Below, one piece after another: positions 1 to 8,944 of a stretch of 64,000 nucleotides of DNA (position 1 is the first letter of the stretch; each line of letters starts with the position of its first letter). A program made the position numbers and the translations under genes. The notes under the pieces were generated by a model. It searched no databases. It was not told the origin of the DNA and saw only the letters and a program-made list of their open reading frames with translations. The DNA comes from Citricoccus zhacaiensis. Lineage in GTDB: Bacteria > Actinomycetota > Actinomycetes > Actinomycetales > Micrococcaceae. The DNA lies in assembly GCF_014645315.1 (NCBI RefSeq), contig NZ_BMLQ01000002.1:400669-464668 (forward strand), written 5' to 3'.

Positions 1-546
1 GGCGACCGGCCGTTCAACGACCCGCATCACCCCTCCTGGTACTCGGACCCCTCCGCGCCGGCCACGCCCGCCGCTCCGCAGCAGTCACCCGGACAGCAGG
101 CCGCCGCACGCAACCCCTATGCCGATCAGCCGCTGGCCGGCCCCTACGGCAACGGCCAGGGGCAGTACCCGATCCAGGGCGAGTATCCCGTCATCGCCAA
201 TCCGTCAGGCCAGGGCGGGGCCGGAAACCCCTACGGCTCACGTGCGGGCCACACCGGACCGTGGGACGCGTCCGGTCGTCAGGCGGGCAGCCCGTTCCCC
301 ACGGCCGGCCACCCGGCGCAGCCCAGTGGCCTGGCCGTGGCATCCATGGTGTTGGGCATCGTCGGCGTGGTGACCGGCGGGTTCCTCTTCGTGCCCCAGA
401 TCCTGGCGGTCATCCTCGGTCACGTCAGCCTGAACCGGGACCGTCAGAGCCGGGGCTTCGCGATCGCCGGACTGGTCATGGGCTACCTGATGACCGGGCT
501 CACGCTCCTCGGCGTTCTCGGATTCATGGCGCTGCTCTTCGTCTGA
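1..546 (+). CDS. DUF4190-domain membrane protein, 5' end missing
   Basis: The frame is open from the first base of the window, so the true start lies upstream. The first ~110 visible codons are rich in Pro, Gly, Gln and Tyr (repeated NPY and GPY-like motifs) and look disordered and cytoplasmic. They are followed by two membrane segments at about codons 112-135 and 152-181 joined by a short loop containing HVSLNRDRQSRG. This short-loop double-helix pattern, with a GxVMGY motif in the second helix, is typical of DUF4190. Function is unknown; such proteins are common in Actinobacteria as small tail-anchored-like membrane proteins. The stop codon falls in the first unit of a threefold 10-nt tandem repeat. 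Confidence 0.75.
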   Translation, partial: GDRPFNDPHHPSWYSDPSAPATPAAPQQSPGQQAAARNPYADQPLAGPYGNGQGQYPIQGEYPVIANPSGQGGAGNPYGSRAGHTGPWDASGRQAGSPFPTAGHPAQPSGLAVASMVLGIVGVVTGGFLFVPQILAVILGHVSLNRDRQSRGFAIAGLVMGYLMTGLTLLGVLGFMALLFV

Positions 547-570
547 CCGGGTCTGACCGGGTCTAACCGG
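541..570. repeat. three tandem decamers spanning two convergent stop codons
   Basis: Two identical copies of GTCTGACCGG are followed by GTCTAACCGG. The first copy carries the TGA of the DUF4190 gene and the third carries the complement of the amidase TAG. Confidence 0.9.
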
Positions 571-1981
571 CCAGCAGCTGCTCCATTCGCGCGGCGAGGG
601 CCAACAGGGGCCCCTCCGTTCCGGGCCGGCCGATGGCCTGGACGGACCAGCTGAACCCGTCGGCGTCCCGCAGTACGGGGACGGAGATGGCCGGCAGCCC
701 CATGACATTGACCATGGACGTGTACGGAGTGAACCGGCACTGCAGTTCGTAGTCCTCGGCCGGGGGCAGGGCGGTGAACGTGCCGATGGCCGGCGGGGCG
801 AAGGCCAGGACCGGCGTCAGCACCACATCGTGCGCGGCCAGCTGACGGCGGGCATCGGCGGCCCATGCGGTCAGGCGGCCCACCGAGGTGGCGAGCTGGT
901 CCTCGGAGTAGCCACGGGCCAACTCCAGGAAGTGGGCGGAGAGGGGCCCGAGGAGTGGCTCTGCGCCGTCCGGCAGGGGCACCCTGGTCAGCGCCGACGT
1001 CCAGACGGTGCGGAAGTCCCGGTGGTATCCGGGCGCGTAGGAGAGGTCGGCCTCCACCACCTCGTGCCCGTCCCGGCCCAGCGCCGCCGCGGCGGCGGTG
1101 AGGGCGTCCACGGCAGGCCGGGCCAGCGTGATGTCCAGGTCCGGGGAGAAGGGGGAGGCGGTGGAATACCCGATGCGCAGTTGTCCCGGCGCGGCCTCCA
1201 GGGCCCGTGGCAGGCTTCGACCCTCGCCGCCGGGGCCACCCAGCATGGCGTCGTACAACAGGGCCGCATCCACGGCGTTGCGGGCGATGGGCCCAGACAC
1301 CGAAAGATTGCGCACCGAGTCCTCCTGCTGATCGGTGGGGACGGCCCCCCGTCCGGGTTTCAGGCCCACCAGCCCGCAGGCCGCCGCCGGGATGCGGACG
1401 GACCCGCCGCCGTCGTTCCCGGGTGCGAACGGCAGCATGCCGGCCGCCACAGCCGCGGCACCGCCGCCCGTGGAGCCGCCCGCGGTGCGATCGGCGTCGA
1501 GCGGATTGCGCGCGGGGGCGGAGATGAGATTCTCCGAGTGGCAGGGCAGACCGAACTCCGGAACGGTGGTCTTGCCGGTGGAGAGGGCCCCGGCGGCGTG
1601 CAGGGAGGCTGCCAGCGGGTCGTCCTCCGTGGCTACGGGGGCCTGTGCCATCACACGGGAGCCGAAGGTGGTGCGCATCCCGGCCACATCCACCAGGTCC
1701 TTGAACGCCAACGGCATCCCGTGCAGGGAACCGGTGGCGCCGGCCTCAGCGAAGCGTTGGTCCAGCTCCTCGGCCCGCTGGAGGGCGGCCTCCGGGTCCA
1801 GGGTGATGAACGCCCCCAGCTCGGGGTTGCGCTGCTCGGCGACGGCCAGGAAATGCCGCGTGACGTCCACGGTGGAGACCTGCCCCGCGGCGAGGGCGTC
1901 GCGGAGTTGCAGAGCGGTGAGGCCGTCCAGGCCGGGGCCGGTCGGGTCGGCCGCGTCGGCAGGGGTATCCCGTTGATTCAT
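563..1981 (-). CDS. amidase (amidase signature family)
   Basis: A 472-residue amidase-signature hydrolase, expected to hydrolyse a carboxamide in the cytoplasm. The Ser-cisSer-Lys triad is visible: Lys94 in LAFKDLVDVAGM, the cis-Ser at about 170 in AGGSTGGGAAAVAAG and the nucleophile Ser at about 194 in DGGGSVRIPAAACG. The family usually has GGSSGGS and DTGGS; the changes here are conservative. The ATG is preceded by a G-rich Shine-Dalgarno-like stretch (GGGGGGA). The open frame runs further upstream, but that part overlaps the divergent rhodanese gene and has no family match. It is a standalone gene with no GatB/GatC neighbours, so it is unlikely to be GatA of the tRNA amidotransferase. Substrate unknown. 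Confidence 0.85.
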   Translation of the reverse strand: MNQRDTPADAADPTGPGLDGLTALQLRDALAAGQVSTVDVTRHFLAVAEQRNPELGAFITLDPEAALQRAEELDQRFAEAGATGSLHGMPLAFKDLVDVAGMRTTFGSRVMAQAPVATEDDPLAASLHAAGALSTGKTTVPEFGLPCHSENLISAPARNPLDADRTAGGSTGGGAAAVAAGMLPFAPGNDGGGSVRIPAAACGLVGLKPGRGAVPTDQQEDSVRNLSVSGPIARNAVDAALLYDAMLGGPGGEGRSLPRALEAAPGQLRIGYSTASPFSPDLDITLARPAVDALTAAAAALGRDGHEVVEADLSYAPGYHRDFRTVWTSALTRVPLPDGAEPLLGPLSAHFLELARGYSEDQLATSVGRLTAWAADARRQLAAHDVVLTPVLAFAPPAIGTFTALPPAEDYELQCRFTPYTSMVNVMGLPAISVPVLRDADGFSWSVQAIGRPGTEGPLLALAARMEQLLAG

Positions 1982-2049
1982 CCCCCCACTGTAACGATCG
2001 CCGCCCGGGGAGGGCGGGACGCATGGTTCCAGCGGTCCGCCTCCCTCTA

Positions 2050-2055
2050 TAGGCT
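2050..2055 (+). promoter_or_regulatory. -10 element of a leaderless promoter (rhodanese-pheA)
   Basis: TAGGCT ends exactly 7 nt before the ATG, placing the predicted transcription start at the start codon. Confidence 0.6.
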
Positions 2056-2062
2056 GGGAACC

Positions 2063-2389
2063 ATGAGCATGTTCGAAACCGTCCCCGTCGGCGACGTCCC
2101 TGAGAACGCCACCATCCTCGATGTCCGGGAGGACGACGAGTGGGTCCTGGGCCGCGCTGCCGGCGCCGTGCACATTCCCCTCGGCGAGCTGCCCGAGCGG
2201 CTCGATGAGCTGGACCCGGACACCGACTACTACGTGATCTGCCGGACCGGCGGCCGCTCCATGCGCGCGGCCGGATTCATGGTGGACCGTGGCTACTCCG
2301 CCATCAACATCGCCGGTGGCTCCGGTGCCTGGCTCGAGTCCGAGCGGCCCATGGAGGCGGACGGCGGCGCCGAACCGACCGTCAAGTGA
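2063..2389 (+). CDS. single-domain rhodanese-like protein
   Basis: A 108-residue cytosolic rhodanese domain. The active-site loop CRTGGRS begins at Cys60 and is followed by the expected helix (MRAAGFMVDRGY) and the GGSGAW motif. Such proteins transfer sulfane sulfur through a cysteine persulfide, or act as redox or sulfur carriers; the partner is unknown. The start was chosen because a TAGGCT -10 element lies 7 nt upstream, which suggests a leaderless mRNA; a second ATG two codons later is possible. Its TGA overlaps the GTG of pheA (GTGA), so the two genes are almost certainly co-transcribed and translationally coupled. No functional link to phenylalanine synthesis is obvious. Confidence 0.85.
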   Translation: MSMFETVPVGDVPENATILDVREDDEWVLGRAAGAVHIPLGELPERLDELDPDTDYYVICRTGGRSMRAAGFMVDRGYSAINIAGGSGAWLESERPMEADGGAEPTVK

Positions 2390-3381
2390 GCGCTGCCGTT
2401 GCGCCTTCGGGCACTGCGCACGACGTCGGCGCGGCCACCTCGACCACGGAGGGCACCGGCCGCGCCCGGTACGTCTACCTCGGTCCTGAGGGCACGTTCA
2501 CCGAGGCCGCCCTGCGCCAGGTCCCGCGCACGGAGCAGGCCCAGTGTGATCCCGTCGGCTCGGTGATCACGGCGCTCGCGGAGGTCCGTCAAGGCACCGC
2601 CGACTATGCCGTGGTGCCGATCGAGAACTCCGTGGAGGGGGGCGTCACCGCCACCCTGGATGACATCGCCGCGGACGACAACCTGCAGATCCGGCGCGAG
2701 ATCCTGGTGCCGATCAGCTTCGTGCTGGTCGGCCGGCGTCAGCTGGAGCTGAACGAGATCCGGACGGTCTCCACCCACACCCACGGCTGGGCGCAGGTGC
2801 GCAACTGGGCCGCGGCCCACATCCCCCAGGCGGAGTTCGTCCCCGGCAACTCGACGGCCGGCGCGGCCCGGGGCCTGCTGGACGACTCCACCACCTACGA
2901 TGCCGCCGTCTGCGCGCCGCTCGTGGCGGAGCAGACGGGCCTGCCCGTGCTGGCCTCGGCCATCGAGGACACCGCCGGCGCCGTGACCCGATTCGTCCTC
3001 GTCTCCCGCCCGGGAACCGTGCCGGCGCCGACGGGCTCGGACAAGACGACCGTCGTCGTGCCCCTGCCGGAGGACCACCCCGGCGCGCTGATGGACATCC
3101 TGGACCAGTTCTCGACGCGCGGGATCAACCTCTCGCGGATCGAGTCCCGCCCCACGGGGGCCGGGTTGGGCAGCTACTTCTTCTCGATCGACTTCGAGGG
3201 CCACGTGGCCGAGGAGCGGGTGAAGGCCGCGCTCGCCGCCCTGTACCGGATGATCCCGGGCATCCGCTTCCTCGGGTCCTATCCCCGTGCCGACAAGCTG
3301 AAGTACTCGATCCCGGCGCACACCCGGGATGCGGCCTACCGGGCCGGGCAGGAGTGGGTCGCGGCGATCATGGAGCGGTAG
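2386..3381 (+). CDS. pheA: prephenate dehydratase
   Basis: Converts prephenate to phenylpyruvate in phenylalanine biosynthesis. The 331-residue protein starts with a variable ~27-residue tail, then YLGPEGTFTE, the start of the bi-lobed PDT domain. The PIENSVEGG motif is at about 79 and the catalytic TRF at 201-203. A C-terminal ACT domain (about 221-295) carries ESRP at 253-256, the phenylalanine-binding motif that gives feedback inhibition. There is no chorismate mutase domain, so this is the monofunctional type found in Gram-positives. The GTG start overlaps the stop of the rhodanese gene by 4 nt. Confidence 0.95.
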   Translation: MSAAVAPSGTAHDVGAATSTTEGTGRARYVYLGPEGTFTEAALRQVPRTEQAQCDPVGSVITALAEVRQGTADYAVVPIENSVEGGVTATLDDIAADDNLQIRREILVPISFVLVGRRQLELNEIRTVSTHTHGWAQVRNWAAAHIPQAEFVPGNSTAGAARGLLDDSTTYDAAVCAPLVAEQTGLPVLASAIEDTAGAVTRFVLVSRPGTVPAPTGSDKTTVVVPLPEDHPGALMDILDQFSTRGINLSRIESRPTGAGLGSYFFSIDFEGHVAEERVKAALAALYRMIPGIRFLGSYPRADKLKYSIPAHTRDAAYRAGQEWVAAIMER

Positions 3382-3384
3382 GGC

Positions 3385-4617
3385 TCAGTCCTCTGCGGCC
3401 GGGACCGCCTCCGGCCGCATGAGCGGGGCGGCGGCCGAGTCCGGCACGTCCGTGGCCGGCATCTGCACCCGCAGGGAATCCGGCTTGACCCGCGCGTCGA
3501 TGACCTTGACCTCCATGATCGCGTCGCCGTCGAGCTGGGCGGTCATCGGCTCATGCAGCACCACACGGCACCGGGTCGCCTGGTGGGTCTCCATCACGGG
3601 GATCTCAGTGGTGGACTTGGTCAGCGTCTTGGCGGCGATGCGAACCCAGTCGCCCACGTGGCGCGGGGAGAGCATGACGACGTCCAGCAGGCCGTCGTCG
3701 AACCGGGCGTCCGGGATGAAGTCCATGCCCGCGGTGAGCTCGCCGCAGTTGGCGACCATCACGGACCGGACCTTACGCCGCTGGGGGGCGCCGCCGTCGA
3801 GCGAGACGGAGATCTCCTTGCGCTTGCCCGGCAGGTGCCGCATGCCCGCCTCGCCGTAGGCCAGCCAGCCGGCCCGGGCCTTGAGGTCGTCACGGGTGTC
3901 ACCCATGACCTCCGCGTCGATGCCGGCGCCGGCGATGACCAGGAAGGTGTTCTTCTTGACCTGCCCGTCGGTGCCCTCGAGCTTGATGCTGACGGAGTCG
4001 ATCTCCCGCGTGGACCCGTGGATGGCCGTGTTGATGCAGGCTTGGTGGTCGTCCAGCGGCAGCTTGAGGTTCCGCGCCAGCAGGTTGCCGGTGCCCATCG
4101 GCACCAGCGCCAGCGCGACGTCGGTCCCGGCCAGTTCCTCGGCCACGAACCGCACCGTGCCGTCGCCACCGGCGGCGATCACGACGTCGGCGCCGTCCCG
4201 GATGGCATCGCGCGCCATCTGCTGTCCCGGATCCTCCACGGTGGTCTCATAGACCTGCAGCTCGGGCAGCCCGGCCTCGGCGACGGCGGCGGTGGCCATC
4301 GCGCGGATGCGGTCCGCACCGTTCTTGGAGGGGTTGAGCACCAGGGCGATGCGCTGGGGGTGGTCCATGGCGCGGGCCACCAGTGGTGCGTCGGCGATCT
4401 CGCTGACCTGCCCGTCCAGGACCTGGACCCTGCCGTTGAGGTCGTCCATCCGGCCCGGCAGGGTCTGGACGTTGCCGTGCAGCGAGGTGACCTGGCCGTC
4501 GAGGCGGTCCATGCGACTGCGCAGGCGCCGCTGCCCGGTCCAGAGTCCCGTGGCGAAGGCCAGCGCGGCCACCACGAGGACAAGGGCGATGATGACCAGG
4601 ACCAGTTCAACGGGCAT
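3385..4617 (-). CDS. diacylglycerol kinase / sphingosine kinase family lipid kinase
   Basis: A 410-residue lipid kinase of the DAGK catalytic family, probably phosphorylating diacylglycerol or a related lipid at the inner membrane face. One N-terminal membrane helix (about 5-25) is followed by a coiled-coil-like stretch (about 33-75) with repeating DRLDGQV, DDLNGRV and QVLDGQV units. The kinase domain starts at ALVLNPSKNG and has the nucleotide-binding GGDGT at 150-154 and GTGN slightly later. The membrane anchor plus coiled coil is an addition to the usual ~300-residue soluble enzyme. A TAGACT hexamer 7 nt before the ATG supports this start. The gene is convergent with pheA, with only 3 bp between the stops. 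Confidence 0.85.
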   Translation of the reverse strand: MPVELVLVIIALVLVVAALAFATGLWTGQRRLRSRMDRLDGQVTSLHGNVQTLPGRMDDLNGRVQVLDGQVSEIADAPLVARAMDHPQRIALVLNPSKNGADRIRAMATAAVAEAGLPELQVYETTVEDPGQQMARDAIRDGADVVIAAGGDGTVRFVAEELAGTDVALALVPMGTGNLLARNLKLPLDDHQACINTAIHGSTREIDSVSIKLEGTDGQVKKNTFLVIAGAGIDAEVMGDTRDDLKARAGWLAYGEAGMRHLPGKRKEISVSLDGGAPQRRKVRSVMVANCGELTAGMDFIPDARFDDGLLDVVMLSPRHVGDWVRIAAKTLTKSTTEIPVMETHQATRCRVVLHEPMTAQLDGDAIMEVKVIDARVKPDSLRVQMPATDVPDSAAAPLMRPEAVPAAED

Positions 4618-4624
4618 GCGCTGC

Positions 4625-4630
4625 AGTCTA
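4625..4630 (-). promoter_or_regulatory. -10 element of a leaderless promoter (lipid kinase)
   Basis: TAGACT on the minus strand, 7 nt before the ATG of the lipid kinase. Confidence 0.55.
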
Positions 4631-4740
4631 CGGGGGCGGGCCCCGGCTCCCGCGTCGGCGTGGGTGGTCAGATGATGCCGCGCTTGGCTGCGCAACCGCG
4701 ACATCAAGTGACGACTCACGGTGGTGGCGGGTGGGCCGAC

Positions 4741-4746
4741 TAGGCT
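4741..4746 (+). promoter_or_regulatory. -10 element of a leaderless promoter (serS)
   Basis: TAGGCT ends 7 nt before the GTG of serS. This leaderless arrangement decides between the GTG and the longer open frame upstream. Confidence 0.65.
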
Positions 4747-4753
4747 TGACCCC

Positions 4754-6040
4754 GTGATCGACGTCAAGCACCTCATCGAAAACCCGGACCTCTATGTGGC
4801 CTCCCAGCGAGCCCGCGGCGCCGACGAGTCCCTCGTCGAGCAGATCGTGTCCGCCGACGCGGAGCGCCGTTCCTCGATCACGGCGTTCGAGGAGCTCCGC
4901 GCCGAGCAGAAGGCCTTCGGCAAGCGGGTCGCTGCCGCCAAGGGTGACGAGAAGCAGCAGCTGCTGGCCGAGGTCAAGGAGCTCTCCGCCAACGTCAAGG
5001 CGGCCGAGGCTGCCTCGGACGAGGCGAAGGGCCGGCTCGACGGTCTGCAGCGCCGGTTCCCGAATCTCATCGAGGACGGAGTGCCCGCCGGTGGCGAGGA
5101 TGACTTCAGCACCGTCAAGACCGTGGGTACCATCCGGGACTTCTCTGCCGACGGCTTCACCGCGCGGGACCACCTGGAGATCGGCGAGCTGATCGGAGCG
5201 ATCGACATGGAACGCGGCGCCAAGGTCTCCGGCTCCCGGTTCTACTTCCTCAAGGGCGTGGGCGCCCGCCTGGAGCTGGCGCTGATGCAGATGGGCCTGG
5301 ACCTGGCCCTGAAGAACGGCTTCATCCCCATGATGACCCCCACCCTGGTGCGTCCCGAGACCATGCAGGGCACGGGCTTCGACGTGGAACACGACGACGA
5401 GATCTACAAGCTCGAGCGGGATGACCTGTACCTGGTCGGCACCTCCGAGGTGGCCCTGGCCGGCTATCACGCGGACGAGATCCTCGAACTGGGGGAGGAG
5501 CCGATCCGCTACGCGGGCTGGTCCACCTGTTACCGCCGCGAGGCCGGTTCGGCCGGCAAGGACACCCGCGGCATCATCCGCGTGCACCAGTTCAACAAGC
5601 TGGAGATGTTCATCTACACCTCTCCGGAGAAGGCCGCCGAGGAGCACGCCCGGCTGCTGGACTGGGAGGAGCAGATGCTCGCCATGGTCGAGCTGCCCTA
5701 CCGCGTGATCGACACGGCTGCCGGCGATCTCGGCATGAGTGCCGCCCGCAAGTTCGACTGCGAGGCCTGGGTCCCCACCCAGGAGACCTACCGGGAGCTG
5801 ACCTCCACTTCGAACTGCACCACGTTCCAGGCCCGCCGGTTGAACATCCGTGAGCGCGTGGCCGCCGAAGACGGCAGCAAGGGCGGCACGCGCATGGTCG
5901 CCACCCTCAACGGCACCCTGGCCACCACCCGGTGGCTCGTGGCCATCCTGGAGAACCACCAGAACCCGGATGGCTCCGTCAATGTTCCCGCGGCCCTGCA
6001 GCCCTACCTGGGTGGCCTCGAGGTCTTGCCGGTGCTCTGA
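4754..6040 (+). CDS. serS: seryl-tRNA synthetase
   Basis: Charges tRNA-Ser (and tRNA-Sec where present). The 428-residue length is normal. The N-terminal [14 protein letters not shown] begins the long helical tRNA-binding arm (to about residue 100, rich in Lys, Glu and Ala). The class II catalytic core follows, with motif 2 around [17 protein letters not shown] and motif 3 in the [16 protein letters not shown] region. The GTG start is set by the leaderless TAGGCT element and matches the conserved family N-terminus. It is divergent from the lipid kinase, with both predicted -10 elements inside a ~140-nt gap. Confidence 0.97.
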   Translation: MIDVKHLIENPDLYVASQRARGADESLVEQIVSADAERRSSITAFEELRAEQKAFGKRVAAAKGDEKQQLLAEVKELSANVKAAEAASDEAKGRLDGLQRRFPNLIEDGVPAGGEDDFSTVKTVGTIRDFSADGFTARDHLEIGELIGAIDMERGAKVSGSRFYFLKGVGARLELALMQMGLDLALKNGFIPMMTPTLVRPETMQGTGFDVEHDDEIYKLERDDLYLVGTSEVALAGYHADEILELGEEPIRYAGWSTCYRREAGSAGKDTRGIIRVHQFNKLEMFIYTSPEKAAEEHARLLDWEEQMLAMVELPYRVIDTAAGDLGMSAARKFDCEAWVPTQETYRELTSTSNCTTFQARRLNIRERVAAEDGSKGGTRMVATLNGTLATTRWLVAILENHQNPDGSVNVPAALQPYLGGLEVLPVL

Positions 6041-6066
6041 CCCGTGCGATCTGCTTGACTAGAGGC

Positions 6067-6990
6067 ATGCTCAATTCAAGGAACGCCGGCAACGAAGACC
6101 GGCACGAAGAACGGAACCCGATCACCGGTTCCCTCCAGACCACCTACCGTCCCACCTCGGACATGACCTCTTCAGGCCACCAGCCCCACGGCAACGGGTC
6201 CCGCAAGATGGTGTGCCTGGACGTGGACGGCACGCTCGTGGACCATGACGGCCACATGGACGACGAGGTACGGGATGCCGCGCGGGCCGTCGTCGAGGCC
6301 GGCCACCACGTCCTCATCGCCACCGGGCGCTCGCTCGCGGCGACCCTGCCCATCATCCAGACCATCGGCCTGGAACAGGGGCACAGCGTCTGCAGCAACG
6401 GCGGTGTCACCTTGAAACTGTCCACCGCCCTCGAGGAGGGCTACGAGGTCATCGACCGCCGGACCTTTGACCCGGCACCGGCCCTCCGCTCCCTGCGCCA
6501 CCGCCTGCCGAGCGCGAAGTACGCCATCGAGGACGACCGTGGACGCTTCCTGTCCACTGAGCGCTTCCAGGACATGAGCTTCGGCGTCCAGGCCGAGGGC
6601 GTGACCTTCGAGGAGTTGATGGAGGCCACCGCGGTGCGCCTCGTCGTGTTCTCCACGGATTCCTCGGCCGAGGAGTTCGGCGAGGCCGTCGAGTCGATCG
6701 GCCTGCAGGGTGTCACGTACTCCGTGGGCTGGTCCGCTTGGCTGGACATCGCCGCCGCCGGCGTCACCAAGGCATCCGGACTGGAGGCCCTGCGTGACCA
6801 TCTGGGCGTGCACATCGACGACACGGTGGCCGTCGGTGACGGCCGCAACGACATCGAGATGCTGGCGTGGGCCGGCCGCGGCGTGGCCATGGGCCAGGCG
6901 CCCCCGGAGGTCGTCAAGGTCGCCGATGAGGTCACGGGACACGTCAATGAGAACGGCGCCGCCGCCGTCCTGCGCTCGCTGCTGGACTGA
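6067..6990 (+). CDS. Cof-type HAD-superfamily hydrolase
   Basis: A 307-residue HAD phosphatase of the Cof/YidA type (C2 cap). Motif I is DVDGTL, a Lys-containing motif lies in VTKASGLEAL, and motif IV is GDGRNDIEML. Members dephosphorylate sugar phosphates, nucleotides or flavin-type substrates; the substrate here is unknown. The start is uncertain: the ATG used gives a 42-residue polar tail before MVCLDVDGTL, while an internal ATG at 6163 would give 275 residues, nearer the usual length, but neither has a clear Shine-Dalgarno. It follows serS closely and converges on the SatD-like gene with a 3-bp gap. Confidence 0.85.
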   Translation: MLNSRNAGNEDRHEERNPITGSLQTTYRPTSDMTSSGHQPHGNGSRKMVCLDVDGTLVDHDGHMDDEVRDAARAVVEAGHHVLIATGRSLAATLPIIQTIGLEQGHSVCSNGGVTLKLSTALEEGYEVIDRRTFDPAPALRSLRHRLPSAKYAIEDDRGRFLSTERFQDMSFGVQAEGVTFEELMEATAVRLVVFSTDSSAEEFGEAVESIGLQGVTYSVGWSAWLDIAAAGVTKASGLEALRDHLGVHIDDTVAVGDGRNDIEMLAWAGRGVAMGQAPPEVVKVADEVTGHVNENGAAAVLRSLLD

Positions 6991-6993
6991 CCC

Positions 6994-7635
6994 TCAGCGG
7001 GGGAGTTCCACCGCGTCCACCAGTGAGAGCAGTCGTTCGGCCGCCGGGCGGCAGGCGTGCTCCTCGTTCCAGAAGGACCGCTGCACCGCCTTGGAGACGG
7101 CCTGCACCGTGATCCCGAGCTCGGCGGCCACGGGCTTCTGCTGTCCCCGGACCCCCGGGACCAGCAGGTCGAGCACCGCCCACTCCGCGTCCGTGCGGGT
7201 GAGCACCAACTGCCCGATGAGCCGCAGCACGGCCTGGGCCTCCTCGGCCACGTCCGCATCGGGGCCGTCCACGGCCACCGGAACGCGGACCCCGGTCCTG
7301 GCAGCCTCCTCCACCGCCCGCCGCGCGTAGACCAGGCCCGGCCCGCCGACGTCGTGGATCACCTGGGTGTCCGGCAGGGAACCGCCGCGTGCCGGGTCGG
7401 CCGGCCCCACCGAGCCGACGCCGATGCCCACGTTCCAGCGCCGCTGGCGCAGGGCCCGCATCGCCGCGTCGACGGCAGACCGGGCGTCCGGCACGATGCC
7501 GATGGCCTCGTCGCCGAAGGAGCGCTGGAAGGGCACCACCGTGCCCACGGGCCGCAGTGATCGCAACAGGTCGCCGACCATGTCCCCGACCTCCCGCGAA
7601 TCACGCTGGTTGATCGTCAGGACGTAGTGAGGCAT
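6994..7635 (-). CDS. SatD-like / MarR-like putative regulator
   Basis: A 213-residue protein. The N-terminal half (YVLTINQRDSREVGDMV, then SFGDEAIGIVPDARSAVDAAMRAL) resembles the SatD-like fold also seen as a degenerate nucleotide-cyclase-like domain. The C-terminal ~60 residues contain a helix-turn-helix (QQKPVAAELGITVQAVSKAVQ), suggesting DNA binding. No enzymatic motif is recognisable. A CAGAAT hexamer 7 nt before the ATG fits a weak leaderless promoter. It stands alone between the HAD gene and the GAF regulator. The family assignment comes from sequence pattern only and is moderate. Confidence 0.6.
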   Translation of the reverse strand: MPHYVLTINQRDSREVGDMVGDLLRSLRPVGTVVPFQRSFGDEAIGIVPDARSAVDAAMRALRQRRWNVGIGVGSVGPADPARGGSLPDTQVIHDVGGPGLVYARRAVEEAARTGVRVPVAVDGPDADVAEEAQAVLRLIGQLVLTRTDAEWAVLDLLVPGVRGQQKPVAAELGITVQAVSKAVQRSFWNEEHACRPAAERLLSLVDAVELPR

Positions 7636-7671
7636 AGCCCCGATTCTGCCAGTGTTGCCGCCGTTCTCCGG

Positions 7672-8805
7672 TCATGACGCCGGGATGTTCTGACCTGACG
7701 CCCATCCCACCGGTGGCCCTGGCAGAGCGTTCGCCTGACCCATCTCGGTGTGGGACCAACGGATCTCCATGCGGGGGTCTGAACTGCGGCGCACGGCATC
7801 CGTGGTCGCCCGGTCCAGCTCGCCCCGCCACTGCTCGAGGGCGAGCAGATCCGAGGAGCGCAGCAACGGTTGCCGGTAGATGCACAACGCCCGGTCCAGA
7901 TCGCCCTCCTCGAGGGCAGCTCGGAGGCGTGCCACGTCGCTGGTCACGCGTGAGGCGTCCGTGAAGCGATAGGGGGTTGCGGCGATCACTGCTCCGAGAC
8001 GGCGGCGGGCCCGGTGGATCTCGATTCGGACCGTGCCCGGCGAGCCGTGGTCACCGTAGAGCTCATAGGCCATCTCCTCGGCGCTCCACCCGCGATCGCG
8101 CAGGCTGAGCAGGGCGAGGATCTCCGCGGTACGGGTGGGGAGGGTGAACCAGTCTCCGTTATTGACGCGGGCCGCGGCGGGTTCGGCGAGCAGGCGCAGC
8201 TCCAGGAGGGGGACGGCGTCAGCGCTGGCTGGCCGGGACGGTGGGACGGACAGCAAGGCCTCAACGACCCGCGCAGCCGACCTGACCAGCCTTCTGGTGT
8301 CAGGGTTGGCGCTGCCCCGGGGCCCGGACAGGTCGATGACTCCGAGGACCTCCCCGCTCTCCGGGCGGTGCACGGGTGCGGAGGTGCAGTCCCAGGTGCT
8401 GTGGGACAGGGCGAAGTGTTCCGGTCCGCTGAGCTCTTCCGCAGTTCCGCTGCGGAGTGCCTGGGCGATGGCGTTGGTACCCACGTGGTGCTCGTCCCAC
8501 CCGGCACCCTCGACGAATCCGAGATGGTCAGCGCGGCGCAGCGGTGCGCGGCCACCGCGGCGCCACAGCACCGTACCGTCCGGGCCGGTGAGAATGGCCA
8601 CCCGTGGCTCGGCCGAGCCCTGGGAGACGCCCAGGATGTCCGCGACGACGTCGACGTGCCTGCCCAGGGGCGAGAGGTCGCGCCGGTGCCGAATGTCCTG
8701 GTCCGGAAGCACCTGGGGCGGGCCGTCCAGCTCCCGGGAGAGGCCCTGTGCCGCGCACCGCTCCCAGGCGGAGCGAATCCTCTCGGTCGCCTCCATCGAT
8801 CCCAT
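7672..8805 (-). CDS. AcoR-like GAF-domain transcriptional regulator without AAA+ domain
   Basis: A 377-residue regulator. Residues ~1-210 resemble the N-terminal sensory part of AcoR-type activators: an ERCAAQGL-like start, the GWDEHHVGTNAIAQAL signature and EHFALSHSTWDCTSAPV followed by GEVLGVIDLSGP. The sigma-54 AAA+ module of true AcoR is absent. Instead, residues ~240-310 (TRTAEILALLSLRDRGWSAEEMAYELYG...VRIEIHRARRRLG) look like a winged-helix DNA-binding domain. It is divergent from the flavin monooxygenase gene and probably controls it in response to a small ligand. The start with GGGCGGT upstream was chosen; a second ATG three codons later (MEATER) is equally plausible. Confidence 0.75.
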   Translation of the reverse strand: MGSMEATERIRSAWERCAAQGLSRELDGPPQVLPDQDIRHRRDLSPLGRHVDVVADILGVSQGSAEPRVAILTGPDGTVLWRRGGRAPLRRADHLGFVEGAGWDEHHVGTNAIAQALRSGTAEELSGPEHFALSHSTWDCTSAPVHRPESGEVLGVIDLSGPRGSANPDTRRLVRSAARVVEALLSVPPSRPASADAVPLLELRLLAEPAAARVNNGDWFTLPTRTAEILALLSLRDRGWSAEEMAYELYGDHGSPGTVRIEIHRARRRLGAVIAATPYRFTDASRVTSDVARLRAALEEGDLDRALCIYRQPLLRSSDLLALEQWRGELDRATTDAVRRSSDPRMEIRWSHTEMGQANALPGPPVGWASGQNIPAS

Positions 8806-8881
8806 ACCGCCCACCGCACTCTTCCGTGTAGTCCACCTGATCCACGATGCAACCCCGGGGAAACCCCCGCCACCCCATAGT

Positions 8882-8897
8882 GGTGACACACATCACA
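8882..8897. promoter_or_regulatory. CRP/GlxR-like palindrome between regulator and monooxygenase
   Basis: GGTGACACACATCACA matches the CRP-family consensus TGTGA-N6-TCACA at 9 of 10 defined positions. It lies 48 nt upstream of the monooxygenase start, in the only intergenic gap between the divergent genes. Confidence 0.55.
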
Positions 8898-8944
8898 CCG
8901 GACACTATGCCACCGGGCGTCCCCGGGTAAACGAAGGAGGAACC

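Noticed and set aside
830..2389. 519-codon plus-strand frame covering the amidase gene
   Set aside because: It is antisense to a complete amidase with all catalytic motifs. Only its final part, from the ATG at 2063, is a real gene (rhodanese).
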